This document shows, one piece after another, positions 1 through 8,242 of a stretch of 64,000 nucleotides of DNA. Position numbers and translations under genes: made by a program. The stretch spans positions 558,001-622,000 of the forward strand of contig JAWMQL010000003.1 in assembly GCA_033283165.1 (NCBI GenBank), given 5' to 3'. Source of the stretch: JAWMQL01 sp033283165 (lineage in GTDB: Bacteria > Pseudomonadota > Gammaproteobacteria > Pseudomonadales > Halieaceae). The notes beneath the pieces were generated by a model. That model was not told the origin of the DNA. It worked only from the letters and a program-made list of their open reading frames with translations, and made no database searches. Numbering within the stretch: position 1 is the first letter of the stretch; each line of letters opens with the position of its first letter.

Positions 1-79
1 GCCGTTCGCCCGGGGTCGGGTCCGCCACGGTTTCCACCGCCAGTGGCTGGCCCGCGCCCTTGAAAACTGCTGCTCTCAT
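1..79 (-). CDS. Zn-dependent alcohol dehydrogenase, N-terminal fragment (cut by window edge)
   Basis: Only the first 26 residues are inside the window. They begin MRAAVFKGAGQPLAVETV, the usual opening of a medium-chain zinc alcohol dehydrogenase (GroES-like fold). The ATG at 77-79 overlaps the TAA stop of the upstream ThuA-like gene (TAATGA), so the two are translationally coupled in the P450-ThuA-ADH operon. The role, oxidation or reduction of an alcohol or aldehyde intermediate with NAD(P), is inferred from the family. The catalytic zinc ligands lie outside the window. Confidence 0.7.
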   Translation of the reverse strand, partial: MRAAVFKGAGQPLAVETVADPTPGER

Positions 80-933
80 TACTGCCGTACCTCCGCTCGA
101 TTTTTCTGCCGCGCCCACTCGCGGGCATCCTCACTGGCCACCCAGCGCACGGCATTTTCCAGCAAGCGCCGAAAATATTCGTTGCCCAGCGCCTCGGCAT
201 CGTCGCCGCCCTGAATATAGACCAGGGGACTGTTTCCTGCGGCGCGATACCAGGCCACCAGGTTACTGCCCGGCGGGTGCGACCAGTCGCGCCGCGAGTG
301 CATTTCACCCGCCACCGCCCGCGCCGCGGAGTAAAAGTGCTCCTCGCGGAAGTCCTGGTCACTGCGCAACAGCGGTTCCACGTCCTGCTCAAAAACCGGG
401 CACAAATACAGCTCATCCACCATGTCGAAACTGGCCGGCAGTCCGCGGGTCACCGGGTGCTGCGCCGCTACCCTCAGCTGGTGGCGTACCTTGTGGCGGT
501 AACCGGAATCCGGCCAGTCCCGGTTCCTCACCCGGGCCGGACGGTACAGAAAGCGCCCTCCCAGGAGGTCCGCGTACTCCGGCCAGCCCGGCCAGGCTGC
601 GAGACTGTGGTGCATGAACACCAGCCCCACCCCGGCGTCCTGCAGCAGCCGCAGTCCCTCGCGGTAGGCGGGCCGGGGCTCGACCTGGCCCGGCACGGCC
701 TGACCGGGCGAGGATGCCGTGAAATCCACCCCCGGCATGTCGTAAAACAAGATCGCATCGAAATCGGCGACCACCCGTGGCCAGTCCAGGTACTGGGCCG
801 CCGGCTGTTCCACGTGACAGACGTCGTACTCCGCCAGACCGGACAACAGCGCCGCAAAGGCCTCCCGGTCATAGGGATGGCCCCGGGCCACCGTGAGTAC
901 CCGCCGGTCGGCCGCATAGTTGACCACGCCCAC
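79..933 (-). CDS. ThuA-like (trehalose-utilisation family) protein
   Basis: About 284 aa, starting at a GTG (931-933) just after the P450 stop, with GGGAG about 8 nt upstream. The protein has the ThuA/glutamine-amidotransferase-like layout. An N-terminal Rossmann-type strand (VLTVARGHPYDREAF) leads to a hydrophobic core strand with FMHHSLAAW around residues 105-113. An LLGGRF element and an HPVTRGLP segment follow. ThuA-domain proteins occur in sugar and secondary-metabolite catabolic operons, but their chemistry is poorly defined, so no reaction is assigned. It is the middle gene of the P450-ThuA-ADH operon. A second, divergent ThuA-like gene lies at 3090-3839. Confidence 0.75.
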   Translation of the reverse strand: MGVVNYAADRRVLTVARGHPYDREAFAALLSGLAEYDVCHVEQPAAQYLDWPRVVADFDAILFYDMPGVDFTASSPGQAVPGQVEPRPAYREGLRLLQDAGVGLVFMHHSLAAWPGWPEYADLLGGRFLYRPARVRNRDWPDSGYRHKVRHQLRVAAQHPVTRGLPASFDMVDELYLCPVFEQDVEPLLRSDQDFREEHFYSAARAVAGEMHSRRDWSHPPGSNLVAWYRAAGNSPLVYIQGGDDAEALGNEYFRRLLENAVRWVASEDAREWARQKNRAEVRQ

Positions 934-951
934 GACCGGCTCCCGCCCGCC

Positions 952-2187
952 CTAGCGCTTGTCGAAACTGATATGTAGCTCTTCCAGGCCGCGCAACAGC
1001 AGGTTGGGCCAATGTTTGCCGCTGTTCTTACCGGGTACCAGTTGCCAGTTGGTGGTGCGTGCGGTCAGGTGCTCAAAGGCCACCTTCATTTCCTTGCGCG
1101 CCAGTTGGGCGCCCAGGCAGAAATGCACCCCCTGGCCGAAAGCCAGGTTGTCATCCGCGTTGTGGCGGCAGATATCGAGGCGATCGGGATTCTCGAAGAC
1201 CTCCTCGTCGCGGTTCGCCGAGGCGAATCGCACCATCAGCATGCTGCCCGCAGGCAGCTGGACACCGTTCAATTCCGTGTCCCGGGTCACCCGCCGCCAC
1301 AGGCCCGCCGAGGGCGTCTCATAGCGACAGATCTCTTCCACCGCGTTGGGAATCAGCGACGGGTCATCCTGCAACTTGTGCAGCTGTTCGTGATCCTGGG
1401 CCAGGGTGTAAATACCACCGGCAATGGCAGAGGTAGTTGTTTCATTACCCGCCACCAGCAACTGCTGCAGGATGCTCAGCATCTCATCCATATTCAGCAG
1501 CCGGCCATCATCGATACGGGCGTGGGCCAGGTCCGAGATGATATTGTCCTGTGGGTCCTTGCGACGCTCCTCGATGACTTTGGCGAAATAGTGCTGGTAC
1601 TCGACGATCAGGCGCGCATCCTCCAGTTCCTGGTCCGGATCGGCAAACTGGCTGAGCCGCGAGGCAAAGGCGTCCGACCAGCGTTTGAAGGTACGCAGCA
1701 TGTCGCGGGGCACGCCCAACTGGTCGGCGATCACGTACACCGGCAGGGGCACGCAGAAGCGGTGCAGCATGTCCACCTCGCCGTCGTCGATCCAGCTGTC
1801 GATCAGCTCGGTGACGATGTCTTCCATGGACCCGGTCAGCCCCTCGACCCGCTTGTTGGAAAAAACCTTGTTGACCAGGGAGCGGTAGACCTTGTGCCGC
1901 GGCGGATCGAGGGTGAGCAGGGTATCCACCGTGGGGTAGGCCGCCTCGTACAGCGCGGCGGCCTCCGGGTTCTTGGGCGGCACATTCAGGTCATCACCGA
2001 AACTGCTGGAGAACAGGTCGGTCTGCTTTAGCACCTTGCGCACATCCTCGTAGCGGCTGACAAGATAGATCTGGCTGTCTGGCAACTGGTAAATGGGCGC
2101 TTCGCGACGTGCCGCGGCATAGAACTCAAAGGGGCACTCGAGAACCTCCGGGTCCCTGAGATCATAGTCGGTAACGGGTCGGCTCAT
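952..2187 (-). CDS. cytochrome P450 monooxygenase
   Basis: Soluble bacterial class-I-type P450 of 411 aa. The I-helix oxygen-activation motif AGNETT is at 246-251, the ExxR motif (E285-R288) follows, and the heme loop FGQGVHFCLGAQLAR lies at 350-364 with Cys357 as thiolate ligand. All diagnostic residues are present, so it should be active in hydroxylating an organic substrate. It needs a ferredoxin and a reductase; neither is encoded in this catabolic cluster. It is the first gene of a leftward operon, transcribed divergently from the SDR at 2321. The spacer holds one of the shared operator-like repeats (2250-2270). Confidence 0.95.
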   Translation of the reverse strand: MSRPVTDYDLRDPEVLECPFEFYAAARREAPIYQLPDSQIYLVSRYEDVRKVLKQTDLFSSSFGDDLNVPPKNPEAAALYEAAYPTVDTLLTLDPPRHKVYRSLVNKVFSNKRVEGLTGSMEDIVTELIDSWIDDGEVDMLHRFCVPLPVYVIADQLGVPRDMLRTFKRWSDAFASRLSQFADPDQELEDARLIVEYQHYFAKVIEERRKDPQDNIISDLAHARIDDGRLLNMDEMLSILQQLLVAGNETTTSAIAGGIYTLAQDHEQLHKLQDDPSLIPNAVEEICRYETPSAGLWRRVTRDTELNGVQLPAGSMLMVRFASANRDEEVFENPDRLDICRHNADDNLAFGQGVHFCLGAQLARKEMKVAFEHLTARTTNWQLVPGKNSGKHWPNLLLRGLEELHISFDKR

Positions 2188-2249
2188 GGACTTTACCCTG
2201 CCTGAAGTGGTGTTGAGGGAGTCACACTATCCCAGATAAAAAATACAGT

Positions 2250-2270
2250 CAATACGGATTGTTTTTTACG
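2250..2270 (+). promoter_or_regulatory. class 1 operator-like repeat, P450/SDR divergent promoter
   Basis: The sequence CAATACGGATTGTTTTTTA matches the right half of a repeat found in seven promoters of this cluster. With upstream bases it forms an imperfect inverted repeat: ATACAGTC, six bases, then GATTGTTTT. It lies between the P450 (leftward) and SDR (rightward) start codons, where one bound repressor could control both operons. A TetR-family protein is inferred as the binder. Confidence 0.55.
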
Positions 2271-2320
2271 AAATGCCGTGCTACTTTTTATTGATATTTC
2301 CATAAAAAAGGGTGGTTGTG

Positions 2321-3082
2321 ATGGATCTCGGTCTGGCAGGAAAGAAAGCGGTAATCATCGGTGGCACCAAGGGCATAGGCCGGGCCACGGCGGAACGCCT
2401 GGCAAAGGAAGGGGCCGACCTTGCGGTCTGCGCCCGCACTGCCGAGGGAGTCACCGAAACCGTGGATTGCCTGAACCGGATGGGGGCGAAGGCCGTGGGA
2501 GGGACCGTGGATGTTGCCGACGGCGAGGCGCTCAAGAAGTGGGTGACCGAGGCTGCCGGGGAACTGGGCGGGATCGATATCCTGGTGCCCTGCGCCAGCG
2601 CTGGCGGCGGCAAAGTGGACGAGGAAGGTTGGCAACTCAACCTCGACGTCGACATTCTCGGCACGACCCGGGCCATCGAGGCCGCCATGCCGTTCCTGAA
2701 AGAATCCGGGGCTGGCTCCATTGTGGTCATCGGCTCTTCCGCCGCGGTCGAGGAGTTTGCCGCCCCCCAGACCTATAACGCCCTGAAAGGTGCGCTGATC
2801 GTGCATGCGAAACAGCTGGCTCTGGCGACCGCCGGGGACGGCATCCGGGTCAACTGCGTATCGCCGGGCCCGACCTATTTCGACGGTGGGGACTGGGATT
2901 TCATCAAGAACAACATGCCGGATTTCTATAACGCCATCGTGGCAAAACAGCCCTTCGGACGAATCGGCTCCGGCGAAGAGGTGGCCAACGCCATTGTCTT
3001 CCTCGCCAGCCCCGCGGCCAGTTGGATCACCGGCTCCAACCTGGTGGTGGACGGCGGCCTGACCAAACGGGTGCAGCTCTGA
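2321..3082 (+). CDS. SDR-family oxidoreductase
   Basis: Classical short-chain dehydrogenase of 253 aa if the ATG at 2321 is used, which has AAGGGTGG upstream. A GTG at 2312 would add three residues. The NAD(P)-binding glycine motif GGTKGIG is at 14-20, catalytic Ser is near 139-140 in VVIGSSAA, and the Tyr-x3-Lys pair is Y152/K156 in YNALK. The C-terminus has the usual ITGSNLVVDGG. It probably oxidises an alcohol or reduces a ketone intermediate. It is the first gene of a long rightward operon (2321-9414) that continues with ThuA, acyl-CoA dehydrogenase, Rieske oxygenase and E1/E2 genes. Confidence 0.92.
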   Translation: MDLGLAGKKAVIIGGTKGIGRATAERLAKEGADLAVCARTAEGVTETVDCLNRMGAKAVGGTVDVADGEALKKWVTEAAGELGGIDILVPCASAGGGKVDEEGWQLNLDVDILGTTRAIEAAMPFLKESGAGSIVVIGSSAAVEEFAAPQTYNALKGALIVHAKQLALATAGDGIRVNCVSPGPTYFDGGDWDFIKNNMPDFYNAIVAKQPFGRIGSGEEVANAIVFLASPAASWITGSNLVVDGGLTKRVQL

Positions 3083-3089
3083 GGCGATC

Positions 3090-3839
3090 ATGGGGAAAAG
3101 CGACCGCCTTGACGTCTACCTCGTTGCGGGAGGCAAGTATCACAATATCGATTACGCCCGGCTTGAGCTGCTCAAGCTGATCGCGGAACAGCCCCGCCTG
3201 AAAGTCGAGGTGGGGTCTGATTATTCTGACATCGACGCCATCTGCGCCGCGGATTTCATCATTACCTATACCTGCGACGTGATGCCTTCCCCCGCCGAAA
3301 CGGAGCGCCTGTGCCAGCGGATGCGGGACGGTGGCAGGTGGTTCGCCCTGCACGGCACCAACTCGATCCTGCGTTTTCTCGAGGATGGCCGGGTCAACTG
3401 CCCGCGTGAAAACGACGCTTTCATGGAACTGATGGGCAGCCAGTTCCTGTCCCATCCGCCGATTGCGCCCTACGAGGTGGAGGTGACCGACCCCGAGCAC
3501 CCGCTGGTCAGCGGCCTGCCCAGCTTTACCGTGGACGACGAGCTGTACCTGAGCGCTCACCACGGCGAACACAAGGTCCTGCTGCACACCCACTGGACAG
3601 GCGAGACCGAAAATTTCGTGGACGACCAGTGGCTCGAAGACGAGCCCCGGCCCTGCATGTACCTGCATCCCTACGGCGCCGGTGAGGTGCTGTACCTGAC
3701 CCTGGGGCACTGTCGCGGCAAGTACGACATGCAACCGCTCATGGAGGAATACCCCGAACCCGAATTCGGCGCCTGGAAAACCGATGAGTACTACGAGCTG
3801 TTGCGCCGCGGCATCCGCTGGGCCATGGGAAAGCTCTAG
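3090..3839 (+). CDS. ThuA-like protein
   Basis: 249 aa, seven nt after the SDR stop. It has a ThuA-like core: VYLVAGGKYHNIDYAR at the N-terminus, a FALHGTNSILRFL strand-turn near residue 90, then LMGSQFLSHPPIAPYEV and EHPLVSGLPSFTVDDELY. The C-terminal YLTLGHCRGKYD resembles the GxGR/H region of the family. The biochemical function of these proteins is not settled. It shares the fold, not close identity, with the ThuA-like protein at 79-933 in the opposite operon. The two operons therefore carry one each, which hints at a related role such as handling a lactone, sugar or amide intermediate. That role is speculative. Confidence 0.75.
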   Translation: MGKSDRLDVYLVAGGKYHNIDYARLELLKLIAEQPRLKVEVGSDYSDIDAICAADFIITYTCDVMPSPAETERLCQRMRDGGRWFALHGTNSILRFLEDGRVNCPRENDAFMELMGSQFLSHPPIAPYEVEVTDPEHPLVSGLPSFTVDDELYLSAHHGEHKVLLHTHWTGETENFVDDQWLEDEPRPCMYLHPYGAGEVLYLTLGHCRGKYDMQPLMEEYPEPEFGAWKTDEYYELLRRGIRWAMGKL

Positions 3840-3847
3840 GTAGCAAA

Positions 3848-5047
3848 ATGGACCTGCAATTCAGTCAAGAGGACCTGGCTTTCCAGGCCGAGGTGCGGGA
3901 TTTTTTCCGCAGCCAGCTGCCGCCGCACATCAGGGAAGCGACCGAGCGCACCCCCACCGTGTTCCTGGAAAAAGATATCGCCCTGGAGTGGCAGGCCATC
4001 CTGGCGAAAAAGGGCTGGGCAGCGCCCCGCTGGCCGGTGGAATGGGGAGGCACGGACTGGAGCCCCACCCAGCAATATATCTTCACCCGTGAGAGCTACC
4101 TGGCCGGCGCGCCCATGCTGATTCCGCTGGGCCTGATGATGCTGGCCCCGGTCCTGCTGGCCTATGGCAGCGAGGAACAGAAAGCGGAATACCTGCCGAA
4201 GATACTCAGTGGCGAACACTACTGGTGCCAGGGCTACTCCGAACCCGGGTCCGGCTCGGACCTCGCCAGCCTGAAACTGAAGGCAGAAAACAGGGGCGAT
4301 AACTACCGGGTGAACGGCAGCAAGCTGTGGACTACCCACGCCCACCATGCCGATCACATTTTCTGCCTGGTGCGCACCGACGACAGCGGTAAACCCCAGC
4401 AGGGGATCAGCTTCCTGCTGATCGAAATGGACAGCCCCGGGATTAGCGTGCAGCCCATCGTCACCATGGGCGGCCAGCACGAGGTCAACCAGGTGTTCTT
4501 CGACGACGTTGAAGTGCCAGTGGCCAATCGGGTCGGCGAGGAAGGACAGGGCTGGGAGATCGCCAAGTACCTCCTCCAGTTCGAGCGCGGCGGCGGCATG
4601 TCGGCGCACCTGTGGTTGCGCCACCTGGGCCACCTGCGTTACATGCTGGAGGATATCCGCTCGCGCGATCCCGATTTCGACACCGACGGGCGTTACGCGC
4701 GACGTATCGCGCGCCTGGAAATCGATACCCGGGCGCTGGAAATGACCGAATTGCGGGTGCTGGCCGCCATGGCCGAGGGAGACGCCCCCGGGGCCGAGTC
4801 CTCGGTGCTGAAGGTTTCCTCGGTCGGTATAGAGCAGGCCATTCACGAACTGGCAGTGGACCTGATCGGTTACCACGCGCTGGCGGCACCGGAAGTCGCC
4901 ACGGTGCTGGCGGAGCAGGAACTGTTCGGCCCCGACTATACGGCACCCGTGGTACCGACCTATCTCAACGGCAGGGCCGCTTCCATCTTCGGCGGCTCCC
5001 AGGAAATCCAGCGTAATATTATTGCCAAGGCGGTCCTTGGCCTGTAA
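3848..5047 (+). CDS. acyl-CoA dehydrogenase
   Basis: FAD-dependent acyl-CoA dehydrogenase, 399 aa, of normal length. MDLQFSQEDLAFQAEVRDFF is the typical N-terminal helix. QGYSEPGSGSDLASL is the flavin/substrate loop, and IFGGSQEIQRNIIAKAVLGL is the conserved C-terminal end. It should introduce an alpha,beta double bond into a CoA thioester and pass electrons to ETF. The ETF genes are not in the window. It sits between the ThuA-like and Rieske genes in one operon, so its substrate is probably an oxygenated side-chain or ring-cleavage acyl-CoA. Confidence 0.93.
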   Translation: MDLQFSQEDLAFQAEVRDFFRSQLPPHIREATERTPTVFLEKDIALEWQAILAKKGWAAPRWPVEWGGTDWSPTQQYIFTRESYLAGAPMLIPLGLMMLAPVLLAYGSEEQKAEYLPKILSGEHYWCQGYSEPGSGSDLASLKLKAENRGDNYRVNGSKLWTTHAHHADHIFCLVRTDDSGKPQQGISFLLIEMDSPGISVQPIVTMGGQHEVNQVFFDDVEVPVANRVGEEGQGWEIAKYLLQFERGGGMSAHLWLRHLGHLRYMLEDIRSRDPDFDTDGRYARRIARLEIDTRALEMTELRVLAAMAEGDAPGAESSVLKVSSVGIEQAIHELAVDLIGYHALAAPEVATVLAEQELFGPDYTAPVVPTYLNGRAASIFGGSQEIQRNIIAKAVLGL

Positions 5048-5063
5048 CCAGCAGGACGAAGTC

Positions 5064-6212
5064 ATGCAAGCAGAGGCACTCAAGCACGAAGCGGAAGTCC
5101 TGATCGACCTGGTCGCCAACGACGGCTGTACCCAAGCCGATTCGATCATGGAGCTGGATGTCAACGATTATCGCGATCCGGCCAGGTTCGAACGGGAGCG
5201 CGTCGAGCTGTTCCGCAACTACCCGCAGTTCGTCGGGCCCAGCTGCCTGCTGCGCGAGCCGGGGGATTACTACGCCTTCGACGATACCGGCATTCCACTG
5301 TTGATCCTGCGGCAGCAGGATGGCAGCCTGGGCGCCTTCCTGAACTACTGCAGCCACCGCGGCGCGCCGTTGGGCGACGGCCTGGGCAAGGCCAAAAAAG
5401 GCCGCCTGCTGACCTGCCCCTACCACGGCTGGAGCTACGACCTGCAGGGCAATCTGACCGGCGTACCCTACGGCAAACTGGGATTTACCGACCTCGATCG
5501 CAGTACCCGCGGCCTGCGCCCGGTACAGGTCGAGGAGAAGGACGGCTGTATTTTTGTCATGCCCAACCCGGAATTGCGCTTCGATATCGACGAGACCATG
5601 GGCGGGCTGGGAGAACAGTTGTCCGGTTTCGGTTTCGACAATCATCACCTGCTGGGCATTGGTCGGGTGGAGACCGCAATCAACTGGAAGATGAACATGG
5701 ACACCTTCCACGAGTTCTACCATTTCGATGTCCTGCACCCGGAGACCATCGCGCAGATGAGCTACAGCAACGTCTGCCACTACACCCAGTTCGGCCGCAA
5801 CCACTGCATGAGCGCCCCCTCCCTGGAGATCAACCAGTTGCGAGACCAGGACCGGGCCTGTTGGCAGCCGCGGGATTACCTGTCGTTCGTGACCTACGTT
5901 TTTCCCAATACGGTGCTGTTCATCGTGGGCGATCATTTCCAGACCTGGCGGGTGTTCCCGCTGGCAAAGGACCGCTCCGTGGTCTATCACAGCATGTACC
6001 TGCCGGAGGAACCGGCCGACGGGGCGGAGCGGCAGGAACGGGAAGCCTATTTCCAGATGATCCGCGACGTCGCCGTGAACGAGGACTATGGCCTGGTGGA
6101 GCGTATCCAGCGGGGCCTGAACAACGACATCGACCGCACCGTACTGGTGGGGCGCAACGAGCCCGGGGTACAGAATATGCACCGGCAAATCAGGGACGTG
6201 ATGGGCTACTAG
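5064..6212 (+). CDS. Rieske non-heme iron oxygenase, alpha subunit
   Basis: 382 aa from the ATG at 5064, which has AGGACGA upstream. An in-frame start at 5022 overlaps the preceding gene and looks spurious. The Rieske [2Fe-2S] ligands are C96-x-H98 and C118-x2-H121 (YCSHRGAPLGDG, TCPYHGW). The mononuclear iron site shows H220 and H225 in DTFHEFYHFDVLHP, with bridging acid E217. It should hydroxylate or dioxygenate an aromatic or alicyclic substrate. No beta subunit, ferredoxin or reductase is adjacent, so it is probably a homo-oligomeric alpha-only type fed by unlinked electron carriers. Confidence 0.93.
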   Translation: MQAEALKHEAEVLIDLVANDGCTQADSIMELDVNDYRDPARFERERVELFRNYPQFVGPSCLLREPGDYYAFDDTGIPLLILRQQDGSLGAFLNYCSHRGAPLGDGLGKAKKGRLLTCPYHGWSYDLQGNLTGVPYGKLGFTDLDRSTRGLRPVQVEEKDGCIFVMPNPELRFDIDETMGGLGEQLSGFGFDNHHLLGIGRVETAINWKMNMDTFHEFYHFDVLHPETIAQMSYSNVCHYTQFGRNHCMSAPSLEINQLRDQDRACWQPRDYLSFVTYVFPNTVLFIVGDHFQTWRVFPLAKDRSVVYHSMYLPEEPADGAERQEREAYFQMIRDVAVNEDYGLVERIQRGLNNDIDRTVLVGRNEPGVQNMHRQIRDVMGY

Positions 6213-6246
6213 CCGGTCGCGACCGCAGCAAGCACAGGAGAGTCAC

Positions 6247-7224
6247 ATGAGCCCGGACAAAGCAGGCCTGGCGCGGGCCTATCGCCAGATGAAGACCATC
6301 CGGGAGTTCGAGGAGCGAGCTCACGCGGAGATCATGAACGGCCAGATCGCCGGCTTCACCCACCTGTACACCGGCCAGGAGGCCAACGCCGTGGGGGTGT
6401 GCGAACACCTGGACAAGGACGACACCATCATCTCGACCCACCGCGGCCACGGCCACTGTATCGCCAAGGGCGCCGACGTGATCGGTATGATGAAGGAACT
6501 GTGGGGCTCCTCAGAGGGCCTGTGCAAGGGCAAGGGGGGCTCCATGCACATCGCCGATATCGACAAGGGAATCCTGGGCGCCAACGGTATCGTGGCCGGC
6601 GGGCCACCCATTTCGGTCGGCTCGGCACTGGCGGCGAAAATCCGTGATAACGGCAAGGTGGCGGTGTCCTTTTCCGGCGACGGCTCGGTCAACCAGGGCA
6701 CCTGCTTCGAGGCCATGAACCTGGCCGTGGTGCTCAAGGTCCCGGCGATCTTCGTGATCGAGAACAACTATTACTCCGAGCACACCAACATCAGCTATGC
6801 GGTCGGTTGTGACGACCTGAAGGCCCGCACCGAGGCATTCGGCTTTCCGGTGTTCGTGGCGGACGGTTCAGATTTTTTTGCCGTATATGAAGCGGCGGGC
6901 CAAGCCATCGCCCACGCCCGGGCAGGCAAGGGCCCGGCCGGGGTCTTCGCGGAAACCGGCCGTTTCCACGGCCATTTTGTCGGTGATCCCCAGTACTACC
7001 GCGGCGAGGGGGAGTTGGACGACTTGCGTAAGAACTCCGACTGCCTGAAAAAATTCCGGGCCCGGGTGACTGAAAGCGGCGACCTGACCGACGCGGAACT
7101 GGATGCCATGGACGCGGAGGTCCTGGCCCTGATCGACCAGGCAGTGGCCGAGGCCCGCTCGGCGGCACGACCCACGGCGGAGCAGGTCACCACGGACGTC
7201 TACATCAATTACGGCGCAGCCTAG
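6247..7224 (+). CDS. 2-oxoacid (pyruvate/acetoin-type) dehydrogenase E1 alpha subunit
   Basis: 325 aa thiamine-diphosphate-dependent E1 alpha. The ThDP/Mg motif starts with GDGS (144-147) and ends with NN (173-174, IENNYYSEHT). THRGHGHCIAKG around 64-75 and the GKGGSMH segment are typical of the acetoin/pyruvate E1 alpha family. It decarboxylates a 2-oxo acid or cleaves a hydroxyketone and passes the acyl group to the E2 lipoyl arm. AGGAG precedes the start. It is followed within 11 nt by E1 beta and then E2, but no E3 is in the operon. The substrate could be a branched or ring-cleavage oxoacid; the sequence alone does not decide. Confidence 0.93.
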   Translation: MSPDKAGLARAYRQMKTIREFEERAHAEIMNGQIAGFTHLYTGQEANAVGVCEHLDKDDTIISTHRGHGHCIAKGADVIGMMKELWGSSEGLCKGKGGSMHIADIDKGILGANGIVAGGPPISVGSALAAKIRDNGKVAVSFSGDGSVNQGTCFEAMNLAVVLKVPAIFVIENNYYSEHTNISYAVGCDDLKARTEAFGFPVFVADGSDFFAVYEAAGQAIAHARAGKGPAGVFAETGRFHGHFVGDPQYYRGEGELDDLRKNSDCLKKFRARVTESGDLTDAELDAMDAEVLALIDQAVAEARSAARPTAEQVTTDVYINYGAA

Positions 7225-7234
7225 GAGAATCGAC

Positions 7235-8242
7235 ATGGCAAAGAAAACAATGCGTGACGCCATCAACGAGGCGCTGCACCAGGCCATGGCCGAGGACGAT
7301 TCCGTGTTCGTCATCGGCGAGGATGTCGCCGGCTGTAACGGCAGCCAGGGTGAGGTCGGCAGCGTCGGCGGCGTATTCGGCGTCACCAGCGGCCTGTACA
7401 AGGCGTTCGGCCCCAACCGTTGCATCGACACCCCCATCTCCGAGTCCGCTATCGTCGGCGCGGCGGCGGGCGCGGCGCTGGTGGGCATGCGCCCGGTGGC
7501 GGAGATCATGTTTGCCGATTTCATCGGCGTCTGCATGGACCAGATCGTCAACCAGATGGGCAAGTTCCGCTACATGTTCGGCGGCAAGAGCAAGTGCCCG
7601 GCGGTGATCCGCTTTGCCGCCGGCGGCGGTTTTTCCGCGGCGGGCCAGCACAGCCAGGCGATGTACCAGGTGATGACCTCGTTCCCGGGCCTGAAGGTGG
7701 TCATCCCGACCAACGCGTACGACGCCAAGGGCCTGCTGCTGCAGGCCATCAGGGACGACGACCCGGTACTGTTTTTCGAACCCAAAGCCCTGTACCAGGA
7801 AGCCTGCGAGGTACCGGACGAGATGTATACCATCCCCTTTGGCCAGGCGGCTTTCGTACGGGAGGGAGACGACTGCACGGTGGTGGCCTTCGGCCAGATG
7901 GTGCCGAGAGCAGCCCGGGCCATCGATGCGCTCGCGGCGGAGGGTATCAGCTGCGACCTGATCGACCCGCGTACCAGTTCCCCGCTGGACACCGGCGCCA
8001 TCCTGGAAAGTGTCGAAGCGACTGGCCACCTGGTGGTGGTGGACGAAGCCCCGCCGCGCTGCGGCCTGACCGCGGACGTCGCGGCACTGGCGGCGGACAA
8101 GGCATTCCACGCCCTGAAGGGGCCGATCAAGCAGGTGTGCGCGCCCCACAGTCCCACCCCGTTTTCACCTGAGCTGGAGGCGGCCTACATACCGTCGGAA
8201 GACAAGATCAAGGCGGCTGTCAAGGAGAGCCTGGGCCAGTGA
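7235..8242 (+). CDS. 2-oxoacid dehydrogenase E1 beta subunit
   Basis: 335 aa transketolase-like E1 beta. It starts MAKKTMRDAINEALHQAMAE with the usual VIGEDVAG glutamate region near residues 27-33. DTPISESAIVGAAAGAAL and EIMFADFIGVCMDQIVNQ follow, as in pyruvate/acetoin E1 beta proteins. It completes the alpha2beta2 ThDP active site with the gene just upstream. Its last codons overlap the E2 start by 4 nt (8239-8242), which supports coupled translation and a dedicated E1-E2 complex. Confidence 0.94.
   Translation: MAKKTMRDAINEALHQAMAEDDSVFVIGEDVAGCNGSQGEVGSVGGVFGVTSGLYKAFGPNRCIDTPISESAIVGAAAGAALVGMRPVAEIMFADFIGVCMDQIVNQMGKFRYMFGGKSKCPAVIRFAAGGGFSAAGQHSQAMYQVMTSFPGLKVVIPTNAYDAKGLLLQAIRDDDPVLFFEPKALYQEACEVPDEMYTIPFGQAAFVREGDDCTVVAFGQMVPRAARAIDALAAEGISCDLIDPRTSSPLDTGAILESVEATGHLVVVDEAPPRCGLTADVAALAADKAFHALKGPIKQVCAPHSPTPFSPELEAAYIPSEDKIKAAVKESLGQ

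Noticed and set aside
1012..2031. Long open frame on the plus strand across the P450 gene (and similar long frames opposite other genes, e.g. 3836-5164 minus, 5019-6188 minus, 41109-42782 plus)
   Set aside because: They lie antisense to genes with complete family motifs, have composition typical of GC-rich shadow frames and show no motif of their own.
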